NCBI GenBank assembly: GCA_903870685.1
Contig: CAIQDX010000037.1
Location: 1-34,734 of the forward strand
DNA length: 34,734 bases
DNA from: an uncultured Chitinophagaceae bacterium
Lineage (GTDB): Bacteria > Bacteroidota > Bacteroidia > Chitinophagales > Chitinophagaceae
Reading direction: 5' to 3'
The notes beneath the pieces were generated by a model. It worked only from the letters and a program-made list of their open reading frames with translations. It made no database searches and was not told the DNA's origin. Within the stretch, counting starts at the first letter, position 1. The number at the start of each line of letters is the position of its first letter. Position numbers and translations under genes: made by a program. This document shows, in pieces, positions 6,627 through 13,727 of this stretch.

Positions 6627-7850
6627 TTATTTGTCAGTAACAGGCACAAAAGCCTTGAACAGCAAGCAATGCCCCGATGATGCAATGCTGTATTCTTGTC
6701 CCGGCAATACAGCAACCGATTCTCCTTTTTTAATCATCATGTTTAGACTATCAGTATTAATAATTCCGGCGCCTTCGATAACGATTAATATTTCTAATGA
6801 ACTTGCCACACTCCCATATTTATCTTCACCACTTAATTCAATTTTATTGATACCAAAATCGGGAACAGGGCAAGGATAATTTTTTTCAATCGCATCAATC
6901 GCATTTCCTTTCATTACGTTTGGTGTAATACCAATAAAAGAAGTATGTTTCATTAATTCAGGAACATCAATATGCTTTGGAGTTAATCCGCCACGCAAAA
7001 CATTATCGCTGTTTGCCATTAACTCAACATTCTGTCCTTCGAGATAAGCATGCGGAATTCCTGCACCTTGAAAAACAGCTTCCCCTTTTTCGGCTTTTAC
7101 GATGTTGAAAAAATAAATTGAAAAAATACCGCGATCAATATTTTTAATTTCATCTTTTCCTTCAAATAATTTTACAACCCACCAGCCGGGTTGATCTTTA
7201 GTTAATTCGTTATTTTCTTTTCTGCGCAATTCTCGTTTCACCATATTAAATAACATTACATCGATATCATCCTGATTCATTTCCATCACAAATTGGTACG
7301 TCGCTTTTAATCCATCGCGTTTATACAAAGGCAATAAAATATTAAACTCTTGGACATCTTCTAAAACTCGCTCCAGTGCAGCTTCTTGTTTAAAGCCATG
7401 CAATAACCAAAACTCACTCAATGCCACCATTACTTCAGGTTTATGATTTTTGTCCTTATAATTTCTATGTGGTGCATTGATAGGAATTCCGGCGGCTTCC
7501 TCAGCATCAAATCCTTTGATGGCTTCTGCTTTTGATGGATGTACCTGAATGCTAAGCATATCTTTTACATCCAAAATCTTTAATAAATATGGCAATTCGC
7601 CAAACTGCTGAAACACTTTATCGGTAATGGTTTCAGAATGATTTTTAAGAATGAGTCTGTTTAAAGAAACAGGTTGATTATCGATTATTAAATCGGATGA
7701 TGCGGATGGATGTGCACCCATCCAATATTCGGCACAAGGTTTATGTTCGGTATTTGCAAAACCAAATAACGAAGGAATAAAATCATATCCGCCCCAGGCA
7801 TAGTTCTGAACTTTTCCTTTTAATTTATAAATTTTATCCTTCAGTTCCAT
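6627..7850 (-). CDS. manA: Mannose-6-phosphate isomerase, class I
   Basis: Interconverts fructose-6-phosphate and mannose-6-phosphate, supplying GDP-mannose and GDP-fucose synthesis or mannose catabolism. The zinc-site residues are visible: Q102 and H104 in SIQVHPSKAEA, E139 in KDKNHKPEVMVAL and H267 in GAGIPHAYLEGQNVELMANSDN. The active-site Arg (about 286) is in NVLRGGLTPKH. The 407-residue length fits class I cupin-type enzymes; the last ~90 residues form the usual C-terminal cupin domain. The start ATG at 7850 faces the UPF0102 gene across only 34 bp, so the divergent promoters are tightly packed. The enzyme shares fructose-6-phosphate with GlmS, encoded 4 kb away. Confidence 0.95.
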   Translation of the reverse strand: MELKDKIYKLKGKVQNYAWGGYDFIPSLFGFANTEHKPCAEYWMGAHPSASSDLIIDNQPVSLNRLILKNHSETITDKVFQQFGELPYLLKILDVKDMLSIQVHPSKAEAIKGFDAEEAAGIPINAPHRNYKDKNHKPEVMVALSEFWLLHGFKQEAALERVLEDVQEFNILLPLYKRDGLKATYQFVMEMNQDDIDVMLFNMVKRELRRKENNELTKDQPGWWVVKLFEGKDEIKNIDRGIFSIYFFNIVKAEKGEAVFQGAGIPHAYLEGQNVELMANSDNVLRGGLTPKHIDVPELMKHTSFIGITPNVMKGNAIDAIEKNYPCPVPDFGINKIELSGEDKYGSVASSLEILIVIEGAGIINTDSLNMMIKKGESVAVLPGQEYSIASSGHCLLFKAFVPVTDK

Positions 7851-7860
7851 TTTATATTTT

Positions 7861-7868
7861 TATATTTG
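7861..7868 (+). promoter_or_regulatory. -7 element for the UPF0102 gene
   Basis: TATATTTG at 7861-7868 fits TAnnTTTG exactly and lies 17 nt before the ATG at 7885. No convincing TTTG is seen at the -33 position, so this is half a promoter by sequence. Confidence 0.4.
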
Positions 7869-7884
7869 ATAAGAGATTAAAAAC

Positions 7885-8241
7885 ATGGACTACCGTAAAG
7901 ATACAGGCAATAAAGGCGAAAATATTGCTGCACAATATTTGGCTGAGCATGCTTATACCGTTATAGAACGTAATTGGCGATATAAATATTGGGAGGTTGA
8001 TATAATTGCTTCGAAAAAAAATAAATTACATTTTGTAGAAGTTAAAACCCGCACCAGCGAAAGGTTTGGCAAGCCTGAAGAAAGTATTCGCCATGATAAA
8101 ATGAAGAGTTTAAAGAATGCAGCTGAAGAATATTTATATCAGCATCCCGAATGGAAATATATCCAGTTCGATGTGCTGGCGATTACCTTGCATGGCAATG
8201 AAACAAAAGAAATTTTTTTAATTGAGGATGTTTATTTTTAA
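7885..8241 (+). CDS. UPF0102 (YraN) endonuclease-like protein
   Basis: A small protein of the restriction-endonuclease-like superfamily, usually linked with DNA repair or recombination; its exact role is not established. At 118 residues it has the full family layout: GNKGENIAAQYLAEHAY near the N terminus, then YWEVDIIASKKNKLHFVEVKTRTSERFG, the E-x(n)-D...E-V-K metal-binding core, and QFDVLAITL near the end. The usual GEIDLIA reads WEVDIIA here, keeping the acidic residues. The start ATG at 7885 follows a clear -7 element. The gene is divergent from manA and ends 63 bp before a small membrane-protein gene. Confidence 0.92.
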   Translation: MDYRKDTGNKGENIAAQYLAEHAYTVIERNWRYKYWEVDIIASKKNKLHFVEVKTRTSERFGKPEESIRHDKMKSLKNAAEEYLYQHPEWKYIQFDVLAITLHGNETKEIFLIEDVYF

Positions 8242-8304
8242 AAGCCTAAATTGTAAAAAAATTGTTCGACTTAGATAGGAAAACAATTCAAAAACAAACG
8301 TAAA

Positions 8305-8505
8305 ATGCACCTGATTTTATTATTATCAGTACTATGGAATCTTGTTTTTATGGTATTAGCAATAGATCAAGTAAACCTACTATTCAAAAACTTAAAGATT
8401 GATAAACCAACAAGAAATAGTTTGATTTTACTTTCGGTTGCTTGTCCAATTTTGGGTTTCTTAAATTCCTATTTTAGGAAGAGAAGATTGAAAAAAATTA
8501 TATAA
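8305..8505 (+). CDS. Small membrane protein, 66 aa
   Basis: Not recognised as a named family. It has two hydrophobic segments, about residues 2-24 and 37-55, joined by a short polar loop (KNLKIDKPTRNS), and ends in a strongly basic tail RKRRLKKII. By the positive-inside rule both the loop and the tail would face the cytoplasm only if the first segment is re-entrant or short, so the topology is uncertain. It begins with ATG 63 bp after the UPF0102 stop. It converges on the response regulator, with stops 23 bp apart. Its length and open frame suit a real gene, but there is no homology support. Confidence 0.55.
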   Translation: MHLILLLSVLWNLVFMVLAIDQVNLLFKNLKIDKPTRNSLILLSVACPILGFLNSYFRKRRLKKII

Positions 8506-8528
8506 ACTAAAATTTTTCGGTATTCAAT

Positions 8529-9167
8529 TTAAAGAGAAATAACTTTTTTTCTTATTGCTTCCAAACATAATCCCACTCTACTTTTCACTTTAAATTTTTG
8601 AAATAAAGCTTCGCGGTAGCCATCAATTGTTCTTTCTGCTAAGCTCATTTTTTGGGAAATATCCTTATACGTCAAATCAGTACATGCGAGTTTTAAAAAA
8701 ATTTTTTCATTTTCTGAAATGATTAAGCTTTCATTTTCGGTTTCTGTCTGCACTAGTTTTCTAAAATCAATATTTGTACTATCGCTATTATAAAACCCCT
8801 TTTCATTTATCGCATTTAATGCTATTTCCAATTCGTCGGGGTGAGTATCTTTCATTAAATAGGAACAACAACCAGCTTTAATCATTCTAATAATTGAGTC
8901 TTCATTATTATTCATTGATAACGCAACTAATTTCACTTTCGGGTACGTTTTATGCAGCCACACTGCAGTTTCATAACCATCCATGTGTGGCATGTTCACA
9001 TCCAGCAACATAATATCAGGAACTATTTTTTTTTGTTGAATCTTTTCCTGCAAATCTTTCCCGTTTAATGCTTCAACAACAACTGTATAATTATTAAAAC
9101 TTTGCAGCATTAAACTGAGAGATTTTAAAAATAATTGATGGTCGTCAGCAATTCCTATTTTAATCAT
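8529..9167 (-). CDS. NarL/FixJ-type response regulator
   Basis: The cytosolic output protein of a two-component system, 212 residues. The receiver domain (1-120) has the acidic pair D8/D9, phosphoacceptor D56 in DIMLLDVNMPHMDG, switch S84 and K106 in YLMKD. Residues about 150-205 are a LuxR-type HTH. The usual LTPRE opening is replaced by ISENEKIFLKLACTDLTYKD, but the AERTIDGYREALFQKF recognition helix is kept. It starts 1 bp after the sensor kinase stop, so the two are translationally linked. The operon's putative promoter carries three phased inverted repeats (10943-11004) that are natural candidates for its own binding site. Confidence 0.93.
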   Translation of the reverse strand: MIKIGIADDHQLFLKSLSLMLQSFNNYTVVVEALNGKDLQEKIQQKKIVPDIMLLDVNMPHMDGYETAVWLHKTYPKVKLVALSMNNNEDSIIRMIKAGCCSYLMKDTHPDELEIALNAINEKGFYNSDSTNIDFRKLVQTETENESLIISENEKIFLKLACTDLTYKDISQKMSLAERTIDGYREALFQKFKVKSRVGLCLEAIRKKVISL

Positions 9168-9168
9168 T

Positions 9169-9945
9169 CTAATCTTTTTTTACTGGTAATTGAATAATAA
9201 TATTTGTGCCTTGGTTTGATGACTGAAAGTTTATTGTTCCACCTAATAATTTTGTACGGTGTCGCATGTTAATGACACCAACGCCTGAATTTAGCTTCTC
9301 TGATTCATTAAACCCTATGCCATCATCGGCAATGGTAACAAATAATAATTCGTCTTGTTCTTTTAAAGTAATGATCACATTTTTCGCCCCGGAATGTTTG
9401 ATACAATTCTGCAAAGCCTCCTGCACAATGCGAAAAAGAATGATCTGCTCATCCGTCTTCAATGAAAAATATTCCTCATGAGAAAATAAAATTTTTAGAC
9501 TCTCCGAAGCATTGATTCTTTTTATTTCTGTTTCTAAATTTTCGATGAAATTAAATTGTTGCAACCACTCTTTATTTAATGATTTTGAAAGTGAACGCAT
9601 TTCTGTGATTGCTGTGCCTAATGTTTCATTTGCAATAGTAAGTGTATCAGGCGCATCAATTAGTTTACGTTGCGTAATACCAATTAATAATTTGGCGCTA
9701 TTTAAAAGCTGACCAATATTATCATGTAATTCCTTACCAAGTTGGTTCATCGTTTCATCCTGTGTTTCTATTCGAGATTGCAATAAGTTATTTTCGAAAT
9801 CCTGTTGCATTGTTTTGATCTCATAAAGATGGGTTACTTGTTTTTTTTGATAAAAAATAATAAAAACGATTATGAATGAAATGATTAAAATAAGAAAAAC
9901 ACTTAAGAGTAGAATTATGAACGGGTCTTCGGTGATGTAACGCAT
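9169..9945 (-). CDS. Membrane sensor histidine kinase, HisKA_3 type
   Basis: Autophosphorylates on histidine and passes phosphate to the adjacent LuxR-type regulator. I choose the ATG at 9945 (258 residues, MRYITEDPFIILLL) over a GTG at 9972. A single membrane span at about residues 9-33 is followed by a coiled stretch and the H-box KELHDNIGQLLNSAKLLI, with the His at about 74. The HATPase domain has EALQNCIKHS (N box), DDGIGF (G1) and GVGVINMRHR (G2). There is no extracellular sensor domain, so sensing must rely on the membrane segment or on partners. The multi-pass protein encoded upstream is an obvious candidate, and its gene overlaps this one by 31 bp. Confidence 0.92.
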   Translation of the reverse strand: MRYITEDPFIILLLSVFLILIISFIIVFIIFYQKKQVTHLYEIKTMQQDFENNLLQSRIETQDETMNQLGKELHDNIGQLLNSAKLLIGITQRKLIDAPDTLTIANETLGTAITEMRSLSKSLNKEWLQQFNFIENLETEIKRINASESLKILFSHEEYFSLKTDEQIILFRIVQEALQNCIKHSGAKNVIITLKEQDELLFVTIADDGIGFNESEKLNSGVGVINMRHRTKLLGGTINFQSSNQGTNIIIQLPVKKD

Positions 9946-10574
9946 GTAAATCCTTTTAAAATAAAAATGCACATTAGAGTTAGCATGAAGTTATGAAATT
10001 TCCAAAGTATCCAGAAAGACTTTGTTTGTACATGCTCTATTGTTAAAAAGCGGTATGAAGCAAAGACTAAAATATTGGAAGAATAATAAATCAATAATCC
10101 GGTAACTATAAAGAAGAAAGGATTTTTTAAAATAGATTCAGTCGGCATTTTACTAATTAAAAACCAATAATAATTTAAACACAGAAATGTAATAGCAATT
10201 GAAACAGTAGTATAACTTAAACTATTAAAGGCATTTTGGCTTTCAAAGAAAATAATGATGGCAAGAAAACACATGAAGACTGCCGCGAAAATATTTATAG
10301 CCAAATTACTTACACGAAAGAAAATAAATTTTTTAAAGAAACTAAATAGGATTACAAACGACAAAAAACAGTTAAGTTGATAAAGCCAAATATTATTAGT
10401 CTTGAAAAAAACATCAACTATTATTGATGCTGTGAAATTCAGTATAGCCTGCATTAACACATAATAAAAAATATACCGAGAATCTCCCTTTATCTTTCTA
10501 AATATAATTGCATATAATAGAACAATAAAGGGAGATATAAAATCTAAATTTTTAATTATTTCGTTAAACATCAC
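9915..10574 (-). CDS. Multi-pass membrane protein of the two-component operon
   Basis: About 219 residues with roughly seven hydrophobic segments: near 11-27, 36-55, 65-82, 90-110, 120-139, 150-173 and 187-207. No enzymatic motif is seen, and I do not recognise a family with certainty. The order membrane protein, kinase without a sensor domain, regulator suggests it is the receptor or a co-sensor. It starts with GTG at 10574 followed directly by ATG at 10571; either may be used. The gene overlaps the kinase start. It begins 65 bp after the stop of the small Cys/Pro-tailed protein, a gap holding a 9-bp perfect inverted repeat. Confidence 0.82.
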   Translation of the reverse strand: MMFNEIIKNLDFISPFIVLLYAIIFRKIKGDSRYIFYYVLMQAILNFTASIIVDVFFKTNNIWLYQLNCFLSFVILFSFFKKFIFFRVSNLAINIFAAVFMCFLAIIIFFESQNAFNSLSYTTVSIAITFLCLNYYWFLISKMPTESILKNPFFFIVTGLLIYYSSNILVFASYRFLTIEHVQTKSFWILWKFHNFMLTLMCIFILKGFTCVTSPKTRS

Positions 10575-10586
10575 TTAAACTGATTA

Positions 10587-10634
10587 CTCTAATTTCGATA
10601 GCTTTTTTTGTAAATTCCTTCTATTAAATTAGAG
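10587..10634 (-). promoter_or_regulatory. Intercistronic inverted repeat
   Basis: CTCTAATTT at 10587-10595 and AAATTAGAG at 10626-10634 are perfect 9-bp arms around a 30-nt loop. In the - strand transcript the stem would begin 5 nt after the small-protein stop and end 12 nt before the GTG of the membrane-protein gene. It has no U-run, so it is more likely an mRNA stability or translation element than a terminator. It could keep the first cistron more abundant than the rest. Confidence 0.4.
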
Positions 10635-10639
10635 GATAA

Positions 10640-10876
10640 TTATTTTGGACCACATCCCGGAGGTGTTGGGCATCCCATAACCGCCATATTTGTAGTCAAA
10701 CTTTCTTTATTACTTTTTGCTTTTGCTGAATACATTGCTGATGCAGTAATTGAATAAGTTTTTTTACCTAATTCAAGCCTTACAACAATTTGATCAGGAT
10801 TTGTTTTAATAAGTTTCATCAATTCAGATGTTTTAAAAGAAAACTCAATGGCGCAATCGCTTTTTTTAACTGGCAT
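10640..10876 (-). CDS. Small protein with Cys/Pro tail, first gene of the two-component operon
   Basis: I do not recognise this 78-residue protein. The ATG at 10876 (MPVKKSDCAIEFSF) is chosen over an upstream in-frame start at 10915, because a -7 promoter element at 10913-10920 would place that start before the transcript begins. The body is mixed alpha/beta (FSFKTSELMKLIKTNPDQIV, then RLELGKKTYSITASAMY), with a serine- and lysine-rich linker. The end is MAVMGCPTPPGCGPK, with two Cys flanking a Pro-rich turn. No signal peptide is present. No peptide maturase, protease or exporter lies nearby, so a modified-peptide role is unsupported. Being first in a sensor operon, it may be a signal, an accessory sensor or the pathway's main output. 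Confidence 0.65.
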   Translation of the reverse strand: MPVKKSDCAIEFSFKTSELMKLIKTNPDQIVVRLELGKKTYSITASAMYSAKAKSNKESLTTNMAVMGCPTPPGCGPK

Positions 10877-10912
10877 AAATTTTAGTTTTAGTTTATAAAT
10901 TAAATTAATAGA

Positions 10913-10920
10913 CAAATTTA
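10913..10920 (-). promoter_or_regulatory. -7 element of the two-component operon promoter
   Basis: The plus-strand CAAATTTA reads TAAATTTG on the - strand, an exact TAnnTTTG. Transcription would start near 10906, leaving a leader of about 30 nt before the ATG at 10876. No TTTG is found at -33; that region is instead next to the first inverted repeat, as expected for an activator-dependent promoter. Confidence 0.5.
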
Positions 10921-10942
10921 ATTAAAGAAGTAGGAATTAACT

Positions 10943-11004
10943 ACGGGTATTTTCCCGTTTTTTGCATGGGAATTTTCCCGTTGTAAAACGTGAAAAGTAC
11001 CCTT
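10943..11004. promoter_or_regulatory. Three phased inverted repeats, candidate response-regulator operator
   Basis: Site A (10943-10958) is ACGGG-TATTTT-CCCGT with perfect 5-bp arms. Site B (10966-10981) is ATGGGAATTTTCCCGT, with a GGGAA/TTCCC core. A weaker site C (10989-11004) keeps only the TACCC half. The centres fall at about 10950.5, 10973.5 and 10996.5, exactly 23 bp apart. Relative to the inferred transcription start near 10906 they lie at about -44, -67 and -90. Sites A and B also share TATTTTCCCGTT or AATTTTCCCGTT as direct repeats. The adjacent LuxR-type regulator is the most likely binder; this is inferred from position. Confidence 0.6.
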
Positions 11005-11021
11005 CGAAAGAAATTCTAAAA

Positions 11022-11630
11022 TTAATTTTCTTGTAACTTTTTTTTCAAATTTTCTTTTACAGTTCTCTCCCATTCATCTTTTAAAATGCTTAATACAATT
11101 GAATCTCGGCGGTTTCCATCGCGTTTAATTGTATTAGCTCTCAACACTCCTTCGGCAATGCAACCGATAGATTTCATTGCTGCAATACTTCTTGCATTAT
11201 TTATGTCGGCGCGAAATTCTACGCGTTCCATACCAATATTTTCGAAAGCAAATTGTAACAATAAATATTTGCAACGTTTGTTTAATCCGGTTCCCCAAAA
11301 ATCTTTACCATACCAGGTATAACCTAATTGCAAAGTTTTTTGTACTAACTGAATATCATAAAATCTTGTGCAACCTGCATACCGATTTGTTCTTTTATCG
11401 AACACAATGAATGGATATTCTTTTAATCCTTTTTTTGCATCTAATGCAATTTGAATGTAACGTTCTAAATTTTCTTCTCCGCATGCTGTGGTCAAAGAAT
11501 ATTTCCAAAGCTCCGGTTCATGTAAAGAAAAAACAAGCAAGTTCTTGCAATCGCCTATTGTTAACGGACGCAATAAAACGCAACCATCTTCCAAATAATA
11601 ATCTTTTCTAAAATCAAATTCTTCAATCAT
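11022..11630 (-). CDS. GNAT-family N-acetyltransferase, RimJ/RimL-like
   Basis: Transfers acetyl from acetyl-CoA to an amine, with an unknown acceptor. At 202 residues it has the RimJ/RimL-type layout: LLRPLTIGDCKNLLVFS at the start, IVFDKRTNRYAGCTRFYDI in the middle, then the acetyl-CoA region GKDFWGTGLNKRCKYLLLQF and ADINNARSIAAMKSIGCIAEGVLR. The pyrophosphate-binding Q/R-x-x-G-x-G/A loop appears as WGTGLNKR. The C-terminal tail (about 185-202) is highly basic and coiled. It diverges from glmS across 93 bp. It lies upstream of the two-component operon on the same strand but is separated from it by the operator region, so it is probably a separate transcript. Confidence 0.9.
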   Translation of the reverse strand: MIEEFDFRKDYYLEDGCVLLRPLTIGDCKNLLVFSLHEPELWKYSLTTACGEENLERYIQIALDAKKGLKEYPFIVFDKRTNRYAGCTRFYDIQLVQKTLQLGYTWYGKDFWGTGLNKRCKYLLLQFAFENIGMERVEFRADINNARSIAAMKSIGCIAEGVLRANTIKRDGNRRDSIVLSILKDEWERTVKENLKKKLQEN

Positions 11631-11723
11631 AACAAATCAATATTTTAAACAATTCTTTTATCATCCTTTAAGCTGTAAATTCATTAAAATATTTGATATT
11701 GCAGTTCAATTAATTTAATTATT

Positions 11724-13559
11724 ATGTGTGGAATTGTTGGATACGTTGGTCATAGGGAAGCTTATCCCGTTATATTAAAAGGTTTGAAACGTTTGGAATA
11801 TCGTGGTTACGATAGTGCCGGTGTTGCATTGATCAACGGCGGATTGAAAGTTTATAAAAAGAAGGGAAAGGTTGCTGAATTGGAAGAAGAAGTTATTGGC
11901 AAAGATCTACACGCAAATATTGGAATTGGTCATACACGATGGGCAACACACGGCGAACCTAGCGATAGAAATGCGCATCCTCATGTTAGTAATAATGGAG
12001 AATTGGCGATGATCCATAATGGTATCATCGAAAATTATGTTTCGATTAAAAATGATTTACAGAAAAAAGGTTACACTTTTAAAAGTGATACCGATACTGA
12101 AGTGTTATTGAATTTTATTGAAGACATTCAAAAAAATAACAACAGCACTCTCGAAGAAGCATTACGCATTGCATTGAAACGTATTGTTGGTGCTTATTGT
12201 ATTTTATTGATCGATAAAAATGATCCTGAAACAATTATTGCTGCACGCAAAGGAAGTCCGTTGGTGATTGGTATTGGTAAAGGCGAACATTTTTTAGCAA
12301 GTGATGCATCACCAATTATTGAATACACAAAAGAAGTTGTTTATGTGAATGATTATGAAATTGCAATTGTTCGTCCTGATGAATTGATATTAAAAAATCT
12401 CGGCAACGAAAAGCAAACACCATTCATTACAAAATTAGATATGGAATTAGCAGCCATTGAAAAAGGCGGCTACGAACATTTCATGCTGAAAGAAATTAAT
12501 GAGCAACCCGAAACTATTCATGATTGTTTAAGAGGAAGATTGTTACCCGACATCGGACAAATAATAATGAGCGGTGTTGATGATCATTTAGAAGCTTTGA
12601 GGAATGCACACCGCATGGTGATAGTTGCCTGCGGAACCAGTTGGCATGCGGGTTTGATCGCTGAATATGTGATCGAAGAATTATGCCGTATTCCTGTTGA
12701 AGTTGAATATGCAAGCGAGTTCCGTTACCGTAATCCTGTTGTAAATAAAGGTGATGTTATTATTGCTATTTCCCAAAGTGGTGAGACAGCCGATACATTA
12801 GTTGCATTAGGAAGTGCAAAAGAAAAAGGTGCATTTATTTTTGGTGTGGTGAATGCGGTTGGCAGCAGCATTGCACGTTTAAGTGATGCCGGTGCATACT
12901 CTCATGCAGGCCCTGAAATTGGCGTGGCAAGTACAAAAGCTTTCACCGGACAATTAGCCGTTTTAATAATGATGGCTTTAAAAATTGGTTATGCAAAAGG
13001 AACGATTGATGAAGATCGATATATTAATTTGTTGAAAGAATTAGCAGCTGTTCCTGAAAAAGTAAAAACCATTTTAGCCGATACAGCAAATATTAAACGC
13101 ATTGCAGAAAAATATAAAGATGCACACGACTTTTTATTTTTAGGAAGAGGTTATAATTTTCCGATTGCATTAGAAGGTGCATTAAAACTGAAAGAGATCT
13201 CTTACATACATGCCGAAGGTTACCCTGCTGCAGAAATGAAACATGGACCAATTGCTTTGGTGGATGAAAATCTACCGGTTGTGTTTGTTGCAACAAAAGA
13301 TTCTTACTATGAAAAAATTGTAAGCAATGTTCAAGAAATAAAAGCAAGAAAAGGAAAAGTAATTGCTGTTGCAACTGAAGGTGATACTGTTATTCCGGGC
13401 ATGGCTGATGATGTGATGTTTGTTCCTGATGCCGATGAAATAATTGCACCATTATTAAGTGTTGTGCCTTTGCAATTATTAAGTTATTATGTTGGTGTTG
13501 CAAAAGGTTTGGATGTTGATAAACCAAGAAATTTGGCGAAGAGCGTTACGGTAGAATAA
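11724..13559 (+). CDS. glmS: Glutamine--fructose-6-phosphate aminotransferase (isomerizing)
   Basis: Makes glucosamine-6-phosphate from fructose-6-phosphate and glutamine, the committed step toward UDP-GlcNAc, peptidoglycan and lipid A. The start MCGIVGYVGH exposes the nucleophile C2 after Met removal. The glutaminase domain (about 1-240) contains GHTRWATHGEPSDRNAHPH and HNGIIENY. Two SIS domains follow, with CGTSWHAG, SQSGETADT and ASTKAFTGQL in the first and GRGYNFPIALEGALKLKEISY and AEMKHGP in the second. The C terminus NLAKSVTVE is the usual one. The length of 611 is normal. There is no sign of a glmS ribozyme in the 93-bp upstream gap. Repeat R2 lies downstream. Confidence 0.98.
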   Translation: MCGIVGYVGHREAYPVILKGLKRLEYRGYDSAGVALINGGLKVYKKKGKVAELEEEVIGKDLHANIGIGHTRWATHGEPSDRNAHPHVSNNGELAMIHNGIIENYVSIKNDLQKKGYTFKSDTDTEVLLNFIEDIQKNNNSTLEEALRIALKRIVGAYCILLIDKNDPETIIAARKGSPLVIGIGKGEHFLASDASPIIEYTKEVVYVNDYEIAIVRPDELILKNLGNEKQTPFITKLDMELAAIEKGGYEHFMLKEINEQPETIHDCLRGRLLPDIGQIIMSGVDDHLEALRNAHRMVIVACGTSWHAGLIAEYVIEELCRIPVEVEYASEFRYRNPVVNKGDVIIAISQSGETADTLVALGSAKEKGAFIFGVVNAVGSSIARLSDAGAYSHAGPEIGVASTKAFTGQLAVLIMMALKIGYAKGTIDEDRYINLLKELAAVPEKVKTILADTANIKRIAEKYKDAHDFLFLGRGYNFPIALEGALKLKEISYIHAEGYPAAEMKHGPIALVDENLPVVFVATKDSYYEKIVSNVQEIKARKGKVIAVATEGDTVIPGMADDVMFVPDADEIIAPLLSVVPLQLLSYYVGVAKGLDVDKPRNLAKSVTVE

Positions 13560-13657
13560 TGTTGAATGTTAATGATTGATGTTAAATTAAAAAACTAAAA
13601 CTCATTGCCTCTTTGCCTATTGCCTTGTACTCTGCATTGCTCAATAAAGTTCCGAAC

Positions 13658-13677
13658 GTTGAAGAGTGCGACGCAAC
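13658..13677 (+). repeat. Dispersed intergenic repeat, copy R2
   Basis: The core GTTGAAGAGTGCGACGCAAC is preceded by AATAAAGTTCCGAAC and followed, after 4 nt, by GATGCCAT (13682-13689). It lies between glmS and the DUF4954 gene, 98 bp after the glmS stop. This is the copy with the fullest flanking conservation, about 65 bp in all. The rest of the 168-bp gap is low-complexity, with repeated TTGCC and TGTTAA words. Confidence 0.85.
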
Positions 13678-13727
13678 AGTTGATGCCATAAAAAACTACT
13701 GCTTGTTCAATAAAAAAATAAAAACTG

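Noticed and set aside
10640-10876. The Cys/Pro-tailed small protein as a lanthipeptide or other RiPP precursor
   Set aside because: There is no maturation enzyme, protease or exporter nearby, no GG-type leader end, and most of the protein looks like a folded domain.
11640-11723. A glmS ribozyme or riboswitch upstream of glmS
   Set aside because: Only 93 bp separate the divergent genes, and no conserved ribozyme core or long paired region is visible; the element is known mainly from Firmicutes.
13560-13650. Repeated TTGCC/TGTTAA words after glmS as a regulatory array
   Set aside because: The units are short, irregular and low in complexity, like other AT-rich gaps here; no spacing pattern was found.
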